DNA from: Geobacter sp. UBA698
GTDB taxonomy: Bacteria; Desulfobacterota; Desulfuromonadia; Geobacterales; Pseudopelobacteraceae
DNA: 10,846 nucleotides
Assembly: GCA_002298925.1 (NCBI GenBank)
Contig: DBMM01000003.1
Coordinates: 1 to 10,846 of the forward strand
Direction of reading: 5' to 3'
Below are positions 6,957 through 10,846 of the stretch, piece by piece. The first letter of the stretch is position 1. Each line of letters begins with the position of its first letter. The notes under the pieces were generated by a model. The model worked only from the letters and a program-made list of their open reading frames with translations, was not told the DNA's origin and searched no databases. Position numbers and translations under genes: made by a program.

Positions 6957-7060
6957 GTAACCTCCTCCATAAAACAAGATTGCCAGAATTAACCATACTT
7001 GATATTGCCATTGCAAACAAAATCAATCTGCACCGTGGACAGTTATCCTCAAATGTTCGC
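6957..7060. other. Permease-malQ intergenic gap
   Basis: This 104-bp AT-rich gap contains the malQ ribosome site. I see no clear terminator for the permease gene: the best hairpin, GGAT/GTCC near 7037-7048, is only four pairs with no T-tract. No promoter with both boxes near consensus is visible. ATTGCCA occurs twice, at 6979-6985 and 7004-7010. The permease and malQ may be co-transcribed. Confidence 0.5.
6961..6968 (-). promoter_or_regulatory. Ribosome binding site that fixes the malQ start
   Basis: The minus strand reads GGAGGAGG, followed by TTAC and the ATG at 6956. The strong match and correct distance favour this start over the in-frame ATG at 7016. Confidence 0.75.
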
Positions 7061-8212
7061 TTAGCCGATTCTTCTGATACCGTCGATGATCCTGATGGTG
7101 GCAGCCCGCCACACCGGAAAAATTCCGGCGGTGGCCCCCACCAGCGCCGCCAACAGAAAATCCAGCAGAATCGTTTCTGTTGCCACGCTGAAGGAGGGAA
7201 AATACTGGGAAAGTTCAGTCTCGACCCAATTGGCGGCCGGGAAGGTCAGCAGAACTCCCAGCAGGCCGCCAGACAGACAGATTGCCAGGGACTCTCCGAA
7301 TACGATCAGGGCGATATGGATGTTGCCGAAACCAAGGGTCTTGAGGGTTGCAAATTCGCGTATCCGTTCGCGGGCGGTCATGGCCATGGTATTGGCCGTT
7401 ACCGCCATGATGATCACGATCACCACATAGGAAACAATCTTGATGATCACCAGGATCGCCTCGGTCATGGAAATGAACCCCATGTGAAAGGCACGCTCCG
7501 TCTCCGTAAGAGTTTCGGCCAGCGAGTTTTTAAAGGAACCGTCCACGTCCAGTGCAACCCGCGCGGCCTGTTCCGCATCAGCGATGCCGATCATGTAAAA
7601 CCCGACCTGATCCGCCCGTCGGGGAATTGTCTTTTTCATGATTTCGTTAAGATAGGCCCATTGGAAAATCAAGGCCCGCTCGTCGACGCTCTTGTCCGCT
7701 CCGCGATAGATGCCGCGCAGAACAAACTCCCACTGTCCGGGGAAAATGGTTCCCCTGAGGGTGATCAGATCGCCAATTTTCCAGCCATAGGTTGTCGCCA
7801 GTTTCTGCCCCACCACACACCCCTTGCGGTCCGCCATGAAAGCCCGCTTCTGTTCCGGCGTCAGCACGATCTCCGGATAAAGCCCCAGATATGATTCGGG
7901 TTCCACGGCGTAATTGGCAAAAAAATGCTTTTCATCGATGTAGATGCCGCCGAAAAAATTACCGTAGGAGACCGACCTGACGCCGGATATCTGCCGAATT
8001 TTGTCCTTGTACGAAATCGGCAGAGAAAAGGTCAGGGAAATGGCATTGCGCGTTACCAGACGGTTGGCGGAGGAACGTTCAACCCCCAGATACCAGAGTC
8101 CCACCAGTGTCCGCAGCAGGCCGAACGCCAGTATGGCCACGGCCACGGCCGTCACGGTCAAGGCCAGTCTCAGCTTGTGGCGGAACATGTTCCGTATGAT
8201 GAACTTGAGCAT
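7061..8212 (-). CDS. ABC transporter permease, MacB/FtsX (LolC/E-like) type
   Basis: This inner-membrane protein is the permease half of a type VII ABC system, a family that uses ATP to drive extracytoplasmic movements such as lipoprotein release or efflux rather than ordinary transport. With the start at 8212 it has 383 residues. One membrane helix lies at about 17-37, then a large periplasmic region (about 40-245, MacB core-like), then three helices at about 252-276, 298-325 and 347-366. The RERIREFATLKTLGF motif (281-295) after the second helix is diagnostic of FtsX-like permeases. The start is uncertain: ATG 8218 (two residues longer) and a TTG at 8293 share the frame and none has a good ribosome site. 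No ATPase or periplasmic adaptor gene lies on either side, so its partner must be encoded elsewhere. Substrate unknown. Confidence 0.88.
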   Translation of the reverse strand: MLKFIIRNMFRHKLRLALTVTAVAVAILAFGLLRTLVGLWYLGVERSSANRLVTRNAISLTFSLPISYKDKIRQISGVRSVSYGNFFGGIYIDEKHFFANYAVEPESYLGLYPEIVLTPEQKRAFMADRKGCVVGQKLATTYGWKIGDLITLRGTIFPGQWEFVLRGIYRGADKSVDERALIFQWAYLNEIMKKTIPRRADQVGFYMIGIADAEQAARVALDVDGSFKNSLAETLTETERAFHMGFISMTEAILVIIKIVSYVVIVIIMAVTANTMAMTARERIREFATLKTLGFGNIHIALIVFGESLAICLSGGLLGVLLTFPAANWVETELSQYFPSFSVATETILLDFLLAALVGATAGIFPVWRAATIRIIDGIRRIG

Positions 8213-8253
8213 AAACATGGATGAAAAAAACGGCCCCCGACGAAAGAAATGAA

Positions 8254-8270
8254 ACAGTACTATAGACTGT
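8254..8270. repeat. Inverted repeat upstream of the permease
   Basis: ACAGT (8254-8258) and ACTGT (8266-8270) are perfect inverted arms separated by seven bases, with the palindrome CTATAG in the middle. The size fits a dimeric regulator site. It lies 36 bp before the ATG at 8218 and overlaps a TATAGT -10-like sequence on the minus strand. A chance occurrence cannot be excluded. Confidence 0.35.
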
Positions 8271-8372
8271 ACCTTTCCTGCATAGTTCGTCAATCCTGTG
8301 TGTTGCTATGAGAATTATTTCGCGCGCTGACCCTCCTTGACTTTGCCGGTTTCCATGCTTACTTAAAACATA

Positions 8373-8384
8373 AGATAAATCTTC
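8373..8384. repeat. Short inverted repeat upstream of clpB
   Basis: AAGAT and ATCTT, separated by AA, lie about 22 bp before the clpB ATG, in the expected early transcribed or promoter region. The arms are only five bases, so this is a weak candidate for a regulator site. Confidence 0.25.
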
Positions 8385-8405
8385 AAGACAAAGGAATAAC
8401 AGGTC

Positions 8406-10846
<2,441 letters not shown>

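Larger units (their letters stand above)
8219..8405. promoter_or_regulatory. Divergent permease-clpB intergenic region
   Basis: This gap must hold the starts of transcription for both the permease (minus strand) and clpB (plus strand). On the plus strand TTGACT at 8337-8342 is a good -35 box, but 17 bp later only a poor -10 (TACTTA, 8360-8365) is found. I saw neither a CIRCE element nor a properly spaced heat-shock sigma factor (CTTGAA/CCCCAT) promoter. An AAGGA at 8391-8395 is the likely clpB ribosome site. Two short inverted repeats are described separately. Confidence 0.45.

Noticed and set aside
6979..7010. Direct repeat ATTGCCA at 6979-6985 and 7004-7010 in front of malQ
   Set aside because: Seven bases repeated twice in an AT-rich 104-bp gap is too little to claim a regulator site.
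6957..7016. Possible 20-residue hydrophobic N-terminal extension of MalQ, resembling a signal peptide
   Set aside because: MalQ is cytoplasmic, the strong GGAGGAGG site points to ATG 6956, and the hydrophobic stretch is the translated leader containing that ribosome site.
6980..7894. 304-codon open frame on the plus strand, opposite the permease
   Set aside because: The translation is low-complexity, rich in Gly, His and Gln, with no family features. It is antisense to a permease with clear membrane helices and an FtsX motif.
8336..8356. Heat-shock sigma factor (RpoH) promoter, CTTGAC followed by TTCCAT
   Set aside because: The gap between the two boxes is too short (about 8-9 bases instead of 11 or more) and the -10 part matches poorly.

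Overview
This window looks like ordinary chromosomal DNA of a Gram-negative bacterium. Gene order and protein sequences most resemble Geobacterales (Geobacter, Trichlorobacter or Pelobacter-type Desulfuromonadota, formerly Deltaproteobacteria). That placement comes from familiarity with the families, not from a database search. I saw no mobile elements, CRISPR arrays, tRNA or rRNA genes.

Positions 1-5376, all on the minus strand, hold the classical bacterial lipid-synthesis cluster. Read in the direction of transcription (right to left) it is: a YceD/DUF177 protein, rpmF (ribosomal protein L32), plsX (phosphate acyltransferase), fabH (KAS III), fabD (malonyl-CoA:ACP transacylase), fabG (ketoacyl-ACP reductase), acpP (acyl carrier protein) and fabF (KAS II, cut by the left window edge). 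Together they load malonate onto ACP, start and elongate fatty acids, carry out the first reduction, and pass acyl chains to phospholipid synthesis. plsX/fabH and fabD/fabG overlap by 1 and 4 bases. A strong sigma70-type promoter lies in front of the YceD gene. A second candidate promoter lies in front of acpP, and a terminator-like hairpin separates acpP from fabF. These would let ACP, a very abundant protein, be made at a different level from its neighbours.

Positions 5460-8212, also on the minus strand, hold malQ (4-alpha-glucanotransferase, GH77) and upstream of it a MacB/FtsX-type ABC transporter permease. The permease has no ATPase gene beside it. No clear terminator separates the permease from malQ, or malQ from the lipid cluster.

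Positions 8406-10846, on the plus strand, hold clpB, the disaggregating Hsp100 chaperone, transcribed away from the permease and cut by the right edge. It covers 813 codons and lacks only about the last 50 residues expected for the family. The 187-193 bp divergent gap between the permease and clpB must carry the promoters for both genes. It contains two small inverted repeats.

I found no convincing new biological system. The points worth a second look are regulatory signals in the intergenic gaps and the unpartnered permease.
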